A stretch of DNA of 64,000 nucleotides from Pyrrhoderma lamaoense (lineage: Eukaryota > Basidiomycota > Agaricomycetes > Hymenochaetales > Hymenochaetaceae): positions 1,426,001-1,490,000 of the forward strand of contig NBAZ01000004.1 in assembly GCA_002794735.1 (NCBI GenBank), written 5' to 3'. Shown here in pieces: positions 1 through 11,245 of this stretch (positions within the stretch are counted from its first letter, which is position 1; each line of letters starts with the position of its first letter). Both the position numbers and the translations under genes were made by a program. The notes beneath the pieces are model-generated. The model saw only the letters and a list, made by a program, of their open reading frames with translations. It made no database searches and was not told where the DNA came from.

Positions 1-255
1 CAGCTTCAAGTTAACTGCGAGCCACAATGGTACTGTTGTTGGTCTTCCTCCCACAAAAGGTCCATAGATACCCTGTGGAGTTTCATATACCACCATAAGG
101 AGGATAAACTTGTGATTAAATGATAATTTACTTACAGAGATGAATCGAATTTTATCCATCTTGACTGTTGGTACAATAGTGACTAGTTCGTCCGAAGCAA
201 CGAATTCGAGCTCCGTAGGGAGCATGGTGTGCAACAGCTCATTTGGCATTGCCAT
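1..255 (-). CDS. PSF2: GINS complex subunit Psf2, 5' part (cut by left edge)
   Basis: Psf2 is one of four GINS subunits. GINS joins Cdc45 and Mcm2-7 in the replicative helicase in the nucleus. Exon 1 (255 down to 136) gives a start MAMPNELLHTMLPTELEF and the segment TIVPTVKMDKIRFIS. A GTAAG intron (135-73) follows, then GIYGPF and VPLWLAVNLK. The 'TIVP...MDKIRxISGIYGPF...VPLWLA' order is the signature of the Psf2 N-terminus, and the intron splits it just after 'RFIS'. Only about 64 residues are present; the rest lies left of the window. ATG at 255 is chosen because it opens the conserved frame with no earlier ATG before stops; an ATG two codons later is possible. Confidence 0.9.
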   Translation of the reverse strand, partial: MAMPNELLHTMLPTELEFVASDELVTIVPTVKMDKIRFISVSKLSFNHKFILLMVVYETPQGIYGPFVGGRPTTVPLWLAVNLKL

Positions 256-481
256 GTTCTCTCGTATGTAACTTGCAACGGATGATATTCAATGTATGCG
301 AGTCTGGTTTTAAAAGTCCAAAGATCCAGAGATTGGAGATATACAGTGTGGTACATCACGCGTACAGTACTACTCACGTGCTTACTTCTACTTTTCCCGT
401 TATTATAGAGGGTACAGTAACATATTATTGTATTTTTGCAGAAATACACAAAGCAAATAAGACAGCGGTCAAATAAAAAAA
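256..481. promoter_or_regulatory. Intergenic: PSF2 promoter and haspin 3' end
   Basis: About 225 bp separates the haspin stop from the PSF2 start, both genes on the minus strand. It holds an ACGCGT hexamer (358-363), the MluI cell-cycle-box sequence used by MBF-type factors at G1/S genes, and a CACGTG (375-380). The MCB position about 100 bp upstream of a replication gene is suggestive only; the hexamer also occurs elsewhere in the window by chance. Confidence 0.35.
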
Positions 482-3365
482 TCAAAGAATCCAGCCTCTT
501 TCCCTGCCATATTTTACGACGTCAGCAGCGCTGTTCAGGTCCTTGGGAACGACGTGTGATAGATTATCATCTTTGTTCGTTTTAGCTTTTCTCTTTGCTC
601 TGGCACCAACGCTCCGTGCCAAAGGAGCAACAGACAGACCCAAGAGTCTCTCCATTTCTACTAGACAATCATATGCTCTCGTTTCAGTCTCTGCACCTTC
701 ATTCTTGACTCCATCTGGACGTAGACTCATGCGGCTTGGACGCCCTCGTGGACGTGATGGTGCCCTTAGTTGCTTTTGATATAGTAGCTTGTCTGTAAGA
801 TAGTGAAGCCACTATATGTTTGTATGAAGGAGTAATGTCACATGAGATGAAACTTGTAGAGTAAGCATAGTACTCACTATAACGTTTGTTAATGGGTTGA
901 ATGATTCCCATTCATCACCATTACCTTCACGCATCATACGGTATACGTCATACTGATAGTCCCCTTCTCCTTCGAAAATATCATCAGTAAATGGAGTCCA
1001 GATTACTGTATTATCCCCTCGTCCTCCATGGTCGATCCGAGCCAACCCAAGATCTATGATGGTTGTCTGTACTCCGTGTACCATATCATCCATGTAAACA
1101 TGTCCACCTATCTTATATCCGTGTAGCCTCGATAGCTTACTGCTATGGCGTACGAGGATCTGTCCCCAATGCAGATCACGATGCTGTATATCGGTATAAC
1201 ATATTTAATATAAGTCCCTTGATTTAGCTGGTAATAAGATATATACCTCGAAATGCACTAGATCCTCAGCACGACTGATAGTTTTTGCGACCTGCCAGAA
1301 AATACTACACGCCTGAGCCCATCCCGAGCTTTTGTTTTGTGCCAGTGCACTGAATGAGAATGTCTCTAGATCGGGACCACTGTTCGGCAGGATGATTATT
1401 GCATATGTCTGGAGACGGCTGAAGTGATCTAAGACTTTCTTTAAAATACTGTTTAATTTATTCAAAGCTCACGTTGATAGACTTACCAGGGCGTACATTT
1501 TCGGAGCCCTTCTTATGTTCGTAGGAATCCCAAAGCTGGAGGAAGGACTTTGGATATGGTCCTTGGACTATACATGCTTTTAATAGTCTATTGAAACCTT
1601 TGCATATTTCTCCCATAGCTCGCGTCACTTGGATCTCTCTTAATACATCATTTGCCTCGCTCACAGACGGAGATTCCCAGTCAGCAGTCCAGGTATCAGT
1701 AACATCGTTTTCTTCGTCAAGTAAAGGGATGACCTTTAGGACTACATTCCCAATCCCAAAAACCTCTGAGTAGGACGCTTCTGCGACCTTTTGGAAAAAT
1801 TGATTTGCTGTTCCTTGAGTAACATTTTCTGAGAAACCTGTGCGATCGGAAAAGTTGATGACTGGGTCTGCAGGAATAGTCTCGATGAAACTCGTGAAGT
1901 CAAAGGGGTTTAGCTGACCACATTCAGAAAGTATGGGCCGCAAATAGGAAGGGACAGGAGTCTTCTGAGTAACTTTCCAGTTTTGGGCTAAATTTCCTTT
2001 CCCATGGGCAAGATTGGCATTGTTTGAGTTCTTCGAACGCTTCACCGTTTGTGGCTCTGATGGGAACGAAGACGATGTAGACGATGAAGCGAGCTCGATA
2101 TCTGCGATTTTGAGCGCCAGGATGAGTTCTTCATCCATTGAGATATCGTCGTCAGTCAATGTGAAGAGCTGTGACACCCTTGGCTTAGAAGAGCCATGGT
2201 CAACGGAAGAAGTGACAGGAATGTTAGGTTTTGTCTGGATGGGTGTGACCCGCCGAGGTTGGAAATTGGTGTCCGAGTTTAAACTATCAGCTTTCTTGAC
2301 TTTTGAGTCTTTCATAGTTACGTCTCTGGCATCCTTATTGACAATCTCCTGTTTCTTCTGTTTCTTAGACGTGTGGTAGAGTTTGGGCAGTACAATTTCT
2401 ATGGCCTTATCCTGTTTGTCAGACCTTAGTAAGCTCTTAGCTGTACCTTGATCATATGCCTTCAAAGGAAAATGGGATGTGTCCTTTGGTTTTGTATTCT
2501 GGTTTTTGGTAGCCGATAACATCGATCGTTTTGGATTAGACCCAGAACCAGAGGGAGAAACATGATGAGTTTTCACCTTGGATTTATGCGAGAGCTCGAC
2601 ATCTGGTGGCTTTCCCACTGTAACAACTGCCTTGGAAGCTGATTTGGATTTGGATGTTCGCGAGCCTGCTGTATGTGTGCTAGTCGTTCTTCTCACATGT
2701 ATCTCTGTAGTTTCCTCGGGAATATATTCATCGTCACCGTCATCACTTTTTGCGTCTTCTGAATCCGTTGTTATATAGATTGGAATGGATGTAGTTCTTC
2801 TAGGTCGTCTTGACTTCTTCATCGGTGACTTCTTTGGTTTCTTAGATGCCTCTGAGTAGGATAGATCAGGTTCAATGAAAGTTATATCCTTCCTTGTTAC
2901 TCGATGCTCCTGACTTATTCGACGACCCTTCGCATCAATTATGGTTATGTCAACATCGACGTATGAAGATTTTATTGGCTTCCTTTGCTCTGACATCCTC
3001 TTTTTCTTTGCGAGCTTCACAGTAGTGGGTACAATAGCTGGAGACCTGGGTATATTCGTATGGAAAGTAGCAAGAGGTTTCCGTAGAGGCGTAGTCTTCG
3101 GAAGGTTTGCTACCGACTTTCGACGTTTGCTAGATTTTACTTGGGATGTAAAATCGAGCTTACTGGAGGGAGTCGAGTTCGGATTGAAAGCTGGGTCATA
3201 AGGATTCTCTCCTAGTTGTTGCGCCGAAGATCTTGGCGTTCCGTCTAAACTCCGTGATACATCACTTGTACCGCAGTTGTCGAAGTAGTGATCATCCCGG
3301 ACAGGGACAACCCGATGGGCTCGTCGTCCATACACAGTGACTTTCTTCGTCCTTGAGGAGTACAT
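482..3365 (-). CDS. Haspin-family histone H3 Thr3 kinase
   Basis: Haspin phosphorylates histone H3 on Thr3 in mitosis, recruiting the chromosomal passenger complex. The first large exon encodes a basic, Ser/Lys-rich N-terminal half beginning MYSSRTKKVTVYGRRAHR, typical of fungal haspins, and runs into the kinase N-lobe (EASYSEVFGIGNVVLKVIP, then EIQVTRAMGEICKGFNRLLK). Later exons give RPDHFSRLQTYAIIILPNSG, the catalytic loop HRDLHWGQIL, the metal-binding segment TTIIDLGLARID, and the haspin-specific WTPFTDDIFEGEGDYQYDVY with NGDEWESFNPLTNV. The C-terminus ends VKYGRERGWIL. I see at least four short introns. The junction after the 'PLTNV' segment is assigned by frame and is the least certain. 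An in-frame ATG at 3485 would add 40 residues; 3365 is preferred by family N-termini. No reading-frame break was seen. Confidence 0.88.
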
Positions 3366-3735
3366 GGGTTGATGTTCCGGTAAAGAGCGAAAGATTGCTC
3401 TGCAAAGAAAGTTGAGAAATGCTTGATTAAGACCAAACTCAGAATAGTTATAGTGGCGCAACACGTTTGAGACGCGACTGAACATTGGTCATGGGATACA
3501 CGTGATGGTGTGTTTCGTGTTTAATCGTAATTCTTGTAATGAACGAGAATAATGTTTATTATCATGATTAATCCTATATATTGTATTTACATTGAAAAAG
3601 TCCAGGCATAATTCCAAAAATTGTATCTTCACGAATAATTAAAAAAATTTCGACAATTTATCAATGTTCAAACGCAATAACTTGGAAGTCTGGATTCCTT
3701 GTACAATTCAAACTAATGTGTACTGCAATTCCGTC

Positions 3736-4864
3736 TCAAGGCTGTACATTTTGGCTATGAAAAATCCACGTTCATATTAGTTTGGCCCTTAAAATGAAGG
3801 GTTTGCGGGATTTGAATCTTACCTAAATTGTCCAATGACATTACCAGCTGGATTATAATTGCAAACGTAGAATTTGGCAGGGCCCCAGCCTGAGAAAAGG
3901 TGATTGCAGGTAGCAACGGCACAACCAAGTTGTGTAGTAGACTTCCAAACTACCTGAGTAAAATGCGAGTATTGAGGGTTTGAAGGGTTGTATTGGCCTA
4001 GCAGAACGTCAGTATACCACCTCCAAATTTCAAAGTATGTCAAAACATACTGGCTTCATCCGTCCAAAGTTTTATGGCTTGGGGAATAGAAAAGCTACCA
4101 GTACCAGCAGCAAGATTCTCTCCATATTTAGAGCCTGAGTGTTTGAAGACGCAACGATTTGCCCAGTTCTGTGCTACAGATGCTAAATCGTTGGACCATG
4201 TCAAGGGTTTAGCCCGTGCTTTGCCCTGAATGTGTTATGTGCATCAAGGTACGCTTTAACATCGGAAGGGGAGGTAGCACGTTTTTCTATTCCTGCTGAA
4301 CCGGATGGGGATGATGTATCAGACGAGTCGCTAGCAGAAGACGTAACGGAAGGGATCTCAGACGAAACAGGCGGAGGTACACTGAAGGAAGAGTCCGTAG
4401 TAGGGATAGGTACAGACGTGATGATCGGAGTGGTTTCTGACGGCAAAGGTTCCGAAGATACTCCAATAGTCTCAGGTGTACTTGATGAATTCAAAGAAAT
4501 TCCAGAAGGTACATCTGTTGCAACACTAGAAGTGAAAGACGACTCGGCTGAGACGGTTGGTGCAAAAGTAGTAAGGGGAATGGTGTCTGACGACAACGAA
4601 TCAGAGGGAGAAGCAGTAGTCTCAGTACCCGGGAAAGTTAACGAGGAGAATCCGGATGAGAAAGCTGTAGGAACGTCGAGAGATGCCGTGGAGCTGTTAA
4701 TTCCTTGGCTTTCATCTTTGTTTGATAGATAAGTATACTTCAAAAACTTGAAGCAGTTGATACTTACCACGAATGTTCCAGTCGTGGCCATGAGGCTGAG
4801 GAGCTGCTTGTCCAAAGTTTGCTAGGACCGCAAGTAAAACTGTCGAGAGCAGAACGAAAGACAT
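3736..4864 (-). CDS. Secreted CAP/SCP/PR-1 domain protein 1 (frame break)
   Basis: CAP proteins are secreted; fungal members (Pry family) bind sterols and lipids. ATG at 4864 opens a signal peptide (MSFVLLSTVLLAVLANFGQA). After a short intron comes a Ser/Thr-rich linker of about 140 residues, then the CAP domain: AYLDAHNTFRAKHG, SVAQNWANRCVFKHSGS, YGENLAAGTGSF, HFTQVVWKSTTQLGCAVATC and KFYVCNYNPAGNVIGQF. The last exon, after an intron (donor just after 'GQF'), supplies SQNVQP and a stop at 3736-3738; the neighbour has the same arrangement. Between 'HGLNP' and 'LTWSNDLAS' the frame steps by one missing base near 4205-4207 (GGG on plus, CCC on the sense strand), with no room for an intron. Either the gene is damaged or the assembly lacks one base. 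Confidence 0.8.
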
Positions 4865-5956
4865 AGAGATAGTTGTTCAAGAGATAGAGGTGACAAAAGC
4901 TGAGTTTGTGTGCTTGTTCTCAAGCAGATAACTATGTGCAGCTAAGGAATGAGTGTGAACAGGTTGTTGAAAATTCTAAGAGAAGGGCCCTTCAATTTAT
5001 ACTTGACGGTCCCCGCAGTCTCTCAAGCAATGACATAAATCAGGTATGTCAGATTTGCATACAAATCTTGGTATTAGTAGCTTCAAATATCATGAACCAT
5101 TTCTCCTGTAACACATATCCTAGTAAGGTGCGAAACGAAGAAAAACTATGAAACAAAAGAACTTGCGGGGGACCTAAAGTTGAGTAAGATAGCTGTAACT
5201 GAGGTCTAGTCTCGATTTAACTGGTAAACTAGAATCCAGAGGCATGATGTATTGTCGCAGGTGTGCTTAAGAGCCATAGCATCAGAGACTAAAATTCCTA
5301 GCAATGGAGTGTCCACCGCTTCTAGGCTAAGTTACAAGCTACACAGTTTACCGAAGGTACGGAGAAGTCGATAGCTTCGACTACTCTACAGCTTTGTAGC
5401 TGTGAGTGGAGTGTCCGGCTACTTTTTTAGAAGTTTAGTGGAGATCTGTCATAAATACAAGCTCCATTTTTCTCTAAATCCAGCGCTCGAAATAAGACGT
5501 GGATATCTTCTTATAATCATGTAAAAGTAGATGACGTGGATGGCTCTTCTTTAGCACTTGTTCCGAGTTCAAGAAATCAGTTTCAAATATTTTATTAGTT
5601 TGAGCTCAGTGCTAGTTTGCATCACTGTACGCGTGATATATATTTTGTAACACACTGAAATTAGAAATGGAAGAAGCTATTTGTATACAGAAATTACCAT
5701 ATATAAGGAGGACCACTCACAATGGTTAGCCCATGCGATATTGTCATCATCGCACAGCAACATATATTACTTCAGTAAAGCACTTATATTTTTGTAGAAC
5801 CAATCTTATTACAATGCAAAAAAGACTTGAGTTACTAAGCCCAAGAAAATGAGAAACGTTTCCAGCCGTGCATCCATTTAAGCGACTTGCGCCCATATTG
5901 GTATCAGAGTAGAGTCTTGCTCGTAATGTGCCATTATTCATGGCCCCCTTTAAAAA
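4865..5956. other. Intergenic region between the two CAP genes
   Basis: About 1.1 kb with no open frame that looks coding on either strand. The part next to CAP gene 1 holds its promoter (a TATA-like box and a 12-bp palindrome, listed separately). The part next to 5957 is the 3' flank of CAP gene 2. I see no RNA gene, repeat array or transposon end. Confidence 0.5.
4995..5001 (-). promoter_or_regulatory. TATA-like box of CAP gene 1
   Basis: TATAAAT on the minus strand, about 131 bp upstream of the chosen start. It sits beside a perfect 12-bp palindrome GAAGGGCCCTTC (4982-4993). The paralogous CAP gene has a TATA at nearly the same distance, which supports both. Confidence 0.5.
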
Positions 5957-6893
5957 TCATGCCTGTACATTCGCACTTTTTGTAGTTCGTTTTATTTTAG
6001 TATGATGCATAGTCACTTTCGAAAAATCAATTCTGACCTGAATTCACCAATGACATTACCAGCAGGATTATAGTTGCAAACATAGAATTTACTCGACCCC
6101 CAGCCTTCAACAAGATCATTACAAGTTGCAACAGCACAGCCCAATTCGGTCGTCGACTTCCAAACCATTTGGGTGAAGTGAGAAAACTCAGGGTTTGAAG
6201 CATTATAAGAAGCTAGTATGAATTATTAGAATCTTGTTTTTGTAAGGAGTACAAGTCAACTCACAAGCCTCGTCTGCCCATAATTGCATAGCTGACGGTA
6301 TGGTGTAATCCCCGGTTCCAGCGGCCAAGTTTTCCCCGTACTGAGATCCTGAATGCTCAAAGACACAGCCATTTGCCCAATTCTGGGCAACAGAAGCTAA
6401 AGTGTCAGACCAGGATAATGCATCAGCTCCGTACGCCGCTCGTAGCGTATTATGAGCGTCAAGGTAAGCCTGTTCGTCCGAGCTGAGTGTGGACGATGAA
6501 GGCGCAGCAGATACGCTCGTAGTGGTAGAAACAGCTAAAGTTGGGTCTGCTGGCTCAGTTTCGATTATAGATATAGAGGTGGTGCTAGCAATTGTTCCCG
6601 TTGATACAGGTTCGGAGAAAACTGAGGTAGTGATGAAGATTGTGGATGACGGTACTGTAGAAACAAATTCGGTCGGAATGGCCGTTGGAATACCAAATGA
6701 CGATACAACACTGTCACTCCCTTGATCTCCACCTTCGACTTTAAGATGAGCATATATCATAAGAATAGTGATGCGCATTTGGACCTACCCAGAAGTCCCA
6801 GCTACCCCACCAGTTATCCCGAGGATGAGGCGCTGCCTTTACCGAGCTTGCTAGCAACCCAATCACAGCTGTTGAGAAGAAGATACGGGACAT
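5957..6893 (-). CDS. Secreted CAP/SCP/PR-1 domain protein 2
   Basis: Tandem paralogue of the CAP gene 1.1 kb downstream. ATG at 6893 starts a signal peptide (MSRIFFSTAVIGLLASSVKA) and a Trp-rich stretch (DNWWGSWDFW). An intron, a Ser/Thr/Val-rich linker of about 90 residues, and the CAP domain follow: AYLDAHNTLRAAYGADALSW, SVAQNWANGCVFEHSGS, YGENLAAGTGDY, LWADEA, then after an intron HFTQMVWKSTTELGCAVATC and KFYVCNYNPAGNVIGEF. The last tiny exon gives SANVQA with stop 5957-5959. Its final intron sits at the same place as in the neighbour, so the pair arose by duplication. The frame is intact. Likely secreted and sterol/lipid-binding by family. Confidence 0.88.
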
Positions 6894-7468
6894 GGTATCG
6901 TTGATACGGACAAATGAATGGATTAATAAAAGAATGTGTGTTAACTAATAGTCAAGGTAGTTGAAGGCCAGTAAAAGGGGGAAAGATGTGTATGTTTTCT
7001 GTACAAGACGCCATTTTATACGTGTTGTTGGGGCAACCAATTTAGGATAACATTATGAGTATGAGGGGGTCGGATAAACCAGGCAACTTTCAGTGACGGC
7101 GTAGCCTTGATTGCCTAGCAACAATGTCAGTCAATATGTTTCGCATAGACCGAAACTTCGAAAAGTTCGGGAAATGAAGTTCGAGTTTCGATCAGTTCAT
7201 GGATTTGCACATGAAATCAGGTATTTTTGTCGTGCAGGAAGCGAAAGCTGTCATTTTCAATATCCAAAATACGATGAAAAGATGAATCTTATCACCGACA
7301 TTATTATTAGTATGGCAACTTGAAAATGAAGTGATTTTTATTTCGGCGCGTTTCTCCCGCGAGTGCACAACAAATTTGTGACGTTACGAACACTTTACCC
7401 GTTACTCAGTTACTTACGGCTGCAGACACTAGTCGAGGCTCTACGTTGAATTTACAACCTACGTCCTC
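6894..7468. promoter_or_regulatory. Divergent promoter region: CAP gene 2 / AIR-like gene
   Basis: About 575 bp between two divergently transcribed genes. A TATAAAAT (7013-7020, minus strand) lies about 120 bp from the CAP gene 2 start. No TATA is clear for the plus-strand gene. No coding frame is supported here. Confidence 0.5.
7013..7020 (-). promoter_or_regulatory. TATA box of CAP gene 2
   Basis: TATAAAAT on the minus strand about 120 bp upstream of ATG 6893, matching the position of the TATA-like box of the paralogue. Confidence 0.55.
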
Positions 7469-9556
7469 ATGGATGTGCCTGGCGTTGAGATAATTGATCT
7501 TACAGGCTCAGCTCCGCAATCACCAGTGCCCGTACTCGCAGGTCCGATGCCAAAATCTGTTCGCGAAACTAACCGGAAGCGGAGGCGCGCGCAAGCTCAG
7601 GCTCAGGCTCAGGAACTATTAAACTCAGCAGATACCCGTTCTCACATAGTCATCTCAGATAGTGAAGAGGCAAGCATAACGGCCTCGCAGAAAGAGGCAC
7701 CAGCCAAAATAACAACACCTCAAGGTGGTACTAGCAATGAAGGGACTGCCACTAGAGAAGATGTTCTTGAAGAAGGGGAAGTAACGGAAAACAGTCTCAC
7801 CTCTAAATATCTTGAGAAGGACCGACTAGATGATCTGACTGTCATTGAAAACACATCTTTGAGGGGATCCGGAACAGAAACCTCGAACAATGGCGGGAAA
7901 AGTCCTTCTTCAGCTCTGTTTTTCTTCGATACGAATGCCGCATCTTCCCTTAGTTTTGCTCCCGAAGAGGTTGAAGTCTCTAAAACTGATAACTCGCTAT
8001 TACTTCCAAGTCATGTCCTACTGGACCCTTATTCGACTGGAGGGACAAATATTGTAACCGAAGCTTCAACACTAGAATCTGAGGGGGACGATGATTTTAT
8101 CCATTTTGCAGACATGGACTCCCGCGTATGGAATACATCTTGTTGAGCAACACAATAAACTTACAATATCTTTTTAGGCGTTTCCTCGCTACTTCGAGGA
8201 ACCTGAAGAAGACAGCGACCGACGTGCGCATCTTGTTTGCGGGTACTGCGGGGCTGAGGGTGATCATAAGACCGCAGACTGTACTGTCATAGTCGTGAGT
8301 TGCTCTTTCTGCTGACAATATCTTTTGTATACTAACCCGCATTAGTGCTTAACATGCGGCGCTCATGACGAACATACTACTCGACAATGTCCTATTGTCA
8401 AAACGTGTTTTAATTGTGGTATGAAAGGTCATATAAACAGGGTTAGTAGATAAAGGAGAAGCTATATGCTATAGGCAATATTGAAAATTGTACTTGAAGG
8501 ATTGTCCGAACGGTTTTACCTACCGTCGACCACTTGACAGAGAATACGATGAATGCGGCCGCTGTGGTTCCATTACACATAGTGTCAAGGCAAGTTGATA
8601 TTTTATCTATCAGATTCATCAACTTCAATTCCGTTGTAGGAATGCCCTACGTTATGGCGATTGTATGAATACCTGGATGATGCCGATCATGAGCGCATAC
8701 TAGAGTTAAGAAGGAACAAAGAGAATCTTCCCCTAGGAGAGGGGGTGAAGGTTATATCGGTGAAGCTTTATGGTGTTACAATTGCGGCGGTGAGGGTCAT
8801 CTCGGCGATGTAAGTACCTTACATTCTGGAAACCTGGCTAGGGTTCTTACTCGTGCCATTTTAGGACTGCCAAATTATCCCTAGACAGCCTGATTGTAAA
8901 GAATCTTCTGCATTTGGGCTGATAAACGTTATGACCGGTCCATTCTCAAAAAAATTCTAAAGACCTCAGGGCAAAAAATACGTAGAGAATGGGAAGAAAG
9001 TGACACATTCGGAGATGGTCATGGATTTGCTGGGCCGAGTGACGTTGGAAAACGTGGTAGAGACAAGGAGCGAGAGCGAATGCGGCGCAAAGAGAAGGAA
9101 GTAATAGAGATTGATGACGATGAAGGTGACTGGTTTGGAAACCGGCTGAAGTCACAGACAAAACCTACACCCTCCGGTCCCCGGAAGATTAAACCAGGAG
9201 AAAAGTTTACGTTCGATCTGAAGGGTCTTACAAAGTATGAAGATAAACAGACACCAGGAGACAAACTCTTAGCTAGGATAGACATGGAGTCTATGGATAA
9301 AAGAGATAAACGCGAGCGTACTAAAGATAGAGATCGTGATAGAGATAGAGATAGAGCCCGGAATCGAGATAAGGATCGAGACCGGAACCGAGACCATCGT
9401 AGGAAGGACGAACGGCACCGTGACTCTCGTGGATCGTCTAGACGTGAAAGGGATCGTAATAAGGCGCTGGATAAATCCGGGTCAAGTTCTAAAGAGATCA
9501 ACCAACGGAAGGACTCGAGATCAGGGAGACAGTATTATGGTGGTTACGATCGATGA
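7469..9556 (+). CDS. Air1/Air2-like CCHC zinc-knuckle protein (TRAMP complex)
   Basis: Air proteins are the RNA-binding zinc-knuckle subunits of the TRAMP poly(A) polymerase complex, which marks nuclear RNAs for the exosome. Exon 1 (7469 on) is acidic and disordered. Later exons give five CX2CX4HX4C-type knuckles in order: CGYCGAEGDHKTADC, CLTCGAHDEHTTRQC, CFNCGMKGHINRDC, CGRCGSITHSVKEC and CYNCGGEGHLGDDC. Between knuckles 4 and 5 lies LWRLYEYLDD...LPLGEG, typical of fungal Air proteins. The C-terminus is an RD/RE-rich stretch. One intron (8590-8639) is GC-AG with a GCAAGT donor. At 8741-8745 a run of five G must be six to keep knuckle 5 in frame, so the model spans a one-base break. Confidence 0.85.
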
Positions 9557-9870
9557 TGTGATCTCAGCATACCGAGATACTCTATTTATTTCATATGCAG
9601 CATTTTTCCTAGGTTCTCTCGCTCTCGTATGCTTAAATTCTTCAAGTCGTAGTGAGTACATTGTGCAACATATCGATCATTCAAGTCTGCACATAGTTCA
9701 GATCATGAGTTTGCAATATATTCTAGACCACCTTGTTCCAAACCTGACTTGTGCCATAACTTGTCAGCCCTCATAACTCTGGTAATATATAATTTCGGAT
9801 TTCGAATAAGGCGGGTTCGCAATCTCTCTTTATCCCCTTCCTTCACATTAGATAGGGATTCGCTTAAACG
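9557..9870 (+). promoter_or_regulatory. AIR 3' flank and GH16 promoter
   Basis: About 314 bp without a credible gene. A TATATAA at 9786-9792 lies about 80 bp before the GH16 start and is the probable TATA element. Confidence 0.45.
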
Positions 9871-11245
9871 ATGCTACATAAGCTACTTGTCTCAATTTCT
9901 ATCATCAATGGTGCACTATCATCAACTCTCCCTGATATTCTCAATATTCCAGTTCTTGGTCCAAAGTCAGGCAGTTTTCACCTAAGTAAAAGTATTACTG
10001 GAAACGAATTTTATTCGTTTTTTGAGTGGGAAACCTTTGATGATCCAACTCATGGTCGAGTAAATTACGTCGATCAAACCACCTCCAGGTCCCTCAACTT
10101 GTCATCTGGTAAAGTCTTTAGCTCGACGATGTATTTCTATGCTTATAGATGAATACCCAGTGACCCCCCATAACACATTTATCATGCGTGCGGACGATAC
10201 GAATGTCGTTCGTTCAGGTTCCAGAGGGCGGGATAGCAATCGGATCCGTTCACATACTTCATACAAAGATTCCGTTTTAGTTTTAGACGTAGTCCACATG
10301 CCTTGGGGTTGCGGTACTTGGCCCGCATTCTGGACCGTAACCAATGAGGACTGGCCAAGAGGGGGAGAGATCGACATTATTGAGTTTGTCCATGCTTTGA
10401 CTTGAGAATATAATGGAAAATTAATCTTCCATTACAGAGGGGCAAATAATGCTGAAGCAAATCTTGTCTCCCTTCATACGACTCCAGGTTGTACAATGGC
10501 TCAAGGGCGTCCTCAGACTGGGTAACAATCACTAAATTTCTAATTGTCTACTTCTAACCATCTTGGTCTGATTTCAGTCAGACTCGGTCTACGGATTGTA
10601 ATGCATATGTAAATTATAACGAAGGCTGTGGAACATCTCTCAAAAAACGTAATTCTTATGGCTCAAATTTCAATGAAATCGGTGGAGGATGGTATGTTAT
10701 GAAACGGACACAAGAAGATGGTATCTATGTATGGTTCTATCCTCGGGATGACCCTACAGTTCCTGACGAAATCAGGAGTGGGGGTGGTCATATTGTACCA
10801 AATGTAGACCATTACGGCATGCCTGATGCTCGATTCCCTTCAAGTAAAAGTTGTGATTTTAAAACATTTTTTGCGTCTCACAATGTTGTTTTCGACCTTA
10901 CTCTATGTGTAAGTAATCAGAAGATCTGCTAGGCTTCTAACTGAGTATTTTCCAGGGTGATATGGCTGGTAGCTTATTCTCTTCGAACTGTGGTTCCTCC
11001 CGAGGCTCCTGCGTAGACTGTAAGTTGGAATATATCTTTCTATTCAGTCAAATAAACGTACCAATAAACTTGGCTGTTGCTAGATGTAGATAAAAATCCC
11101 AGAGAATTCAGGGTATGTTTTCTATTGATCGATGAAGAAAACCAGTACCAATCTGATATTACAGGAAGCTTACTGGGAAATAAACGCTCTTCGTATATAT
11201 ACTCCCGAGATTCCCTTACTATCTTTACCTGGGGAAATTTTGTAG
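9871..11245 (+). CDS. Secreted glycoside hydrolase family 16 (beta-glucanase)
   Basis: GH16 enzymes of this type cut beta-1,3/1,4-glucans and act in wall remodelling or nutrition outside the cell. ATG 9871 starts a signal peptide (MLHKLLVSISIINGALS). The domain follows: NEFYSFFEWETFDDPTHG, RVNYVDQTTSRS, intron, TFIMRADDTNVVRSG, HMPWGCGTWPAFWTV, and the catalytic EXDXXE motif in GEIDIIE. An intron splits the motif (donor GTTTGT about 10384, phase 2), restoring GEIDIIEGANNAEANLVSLH. Later exons give YGMPDARFPSSKSCDF, GSCVDYVDKNPREF and the last strand EAYWEINALRIYTPE; stop at 11243-11245. About 340 residues, usual for the family, with no frame break. Confidence 0.9.
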
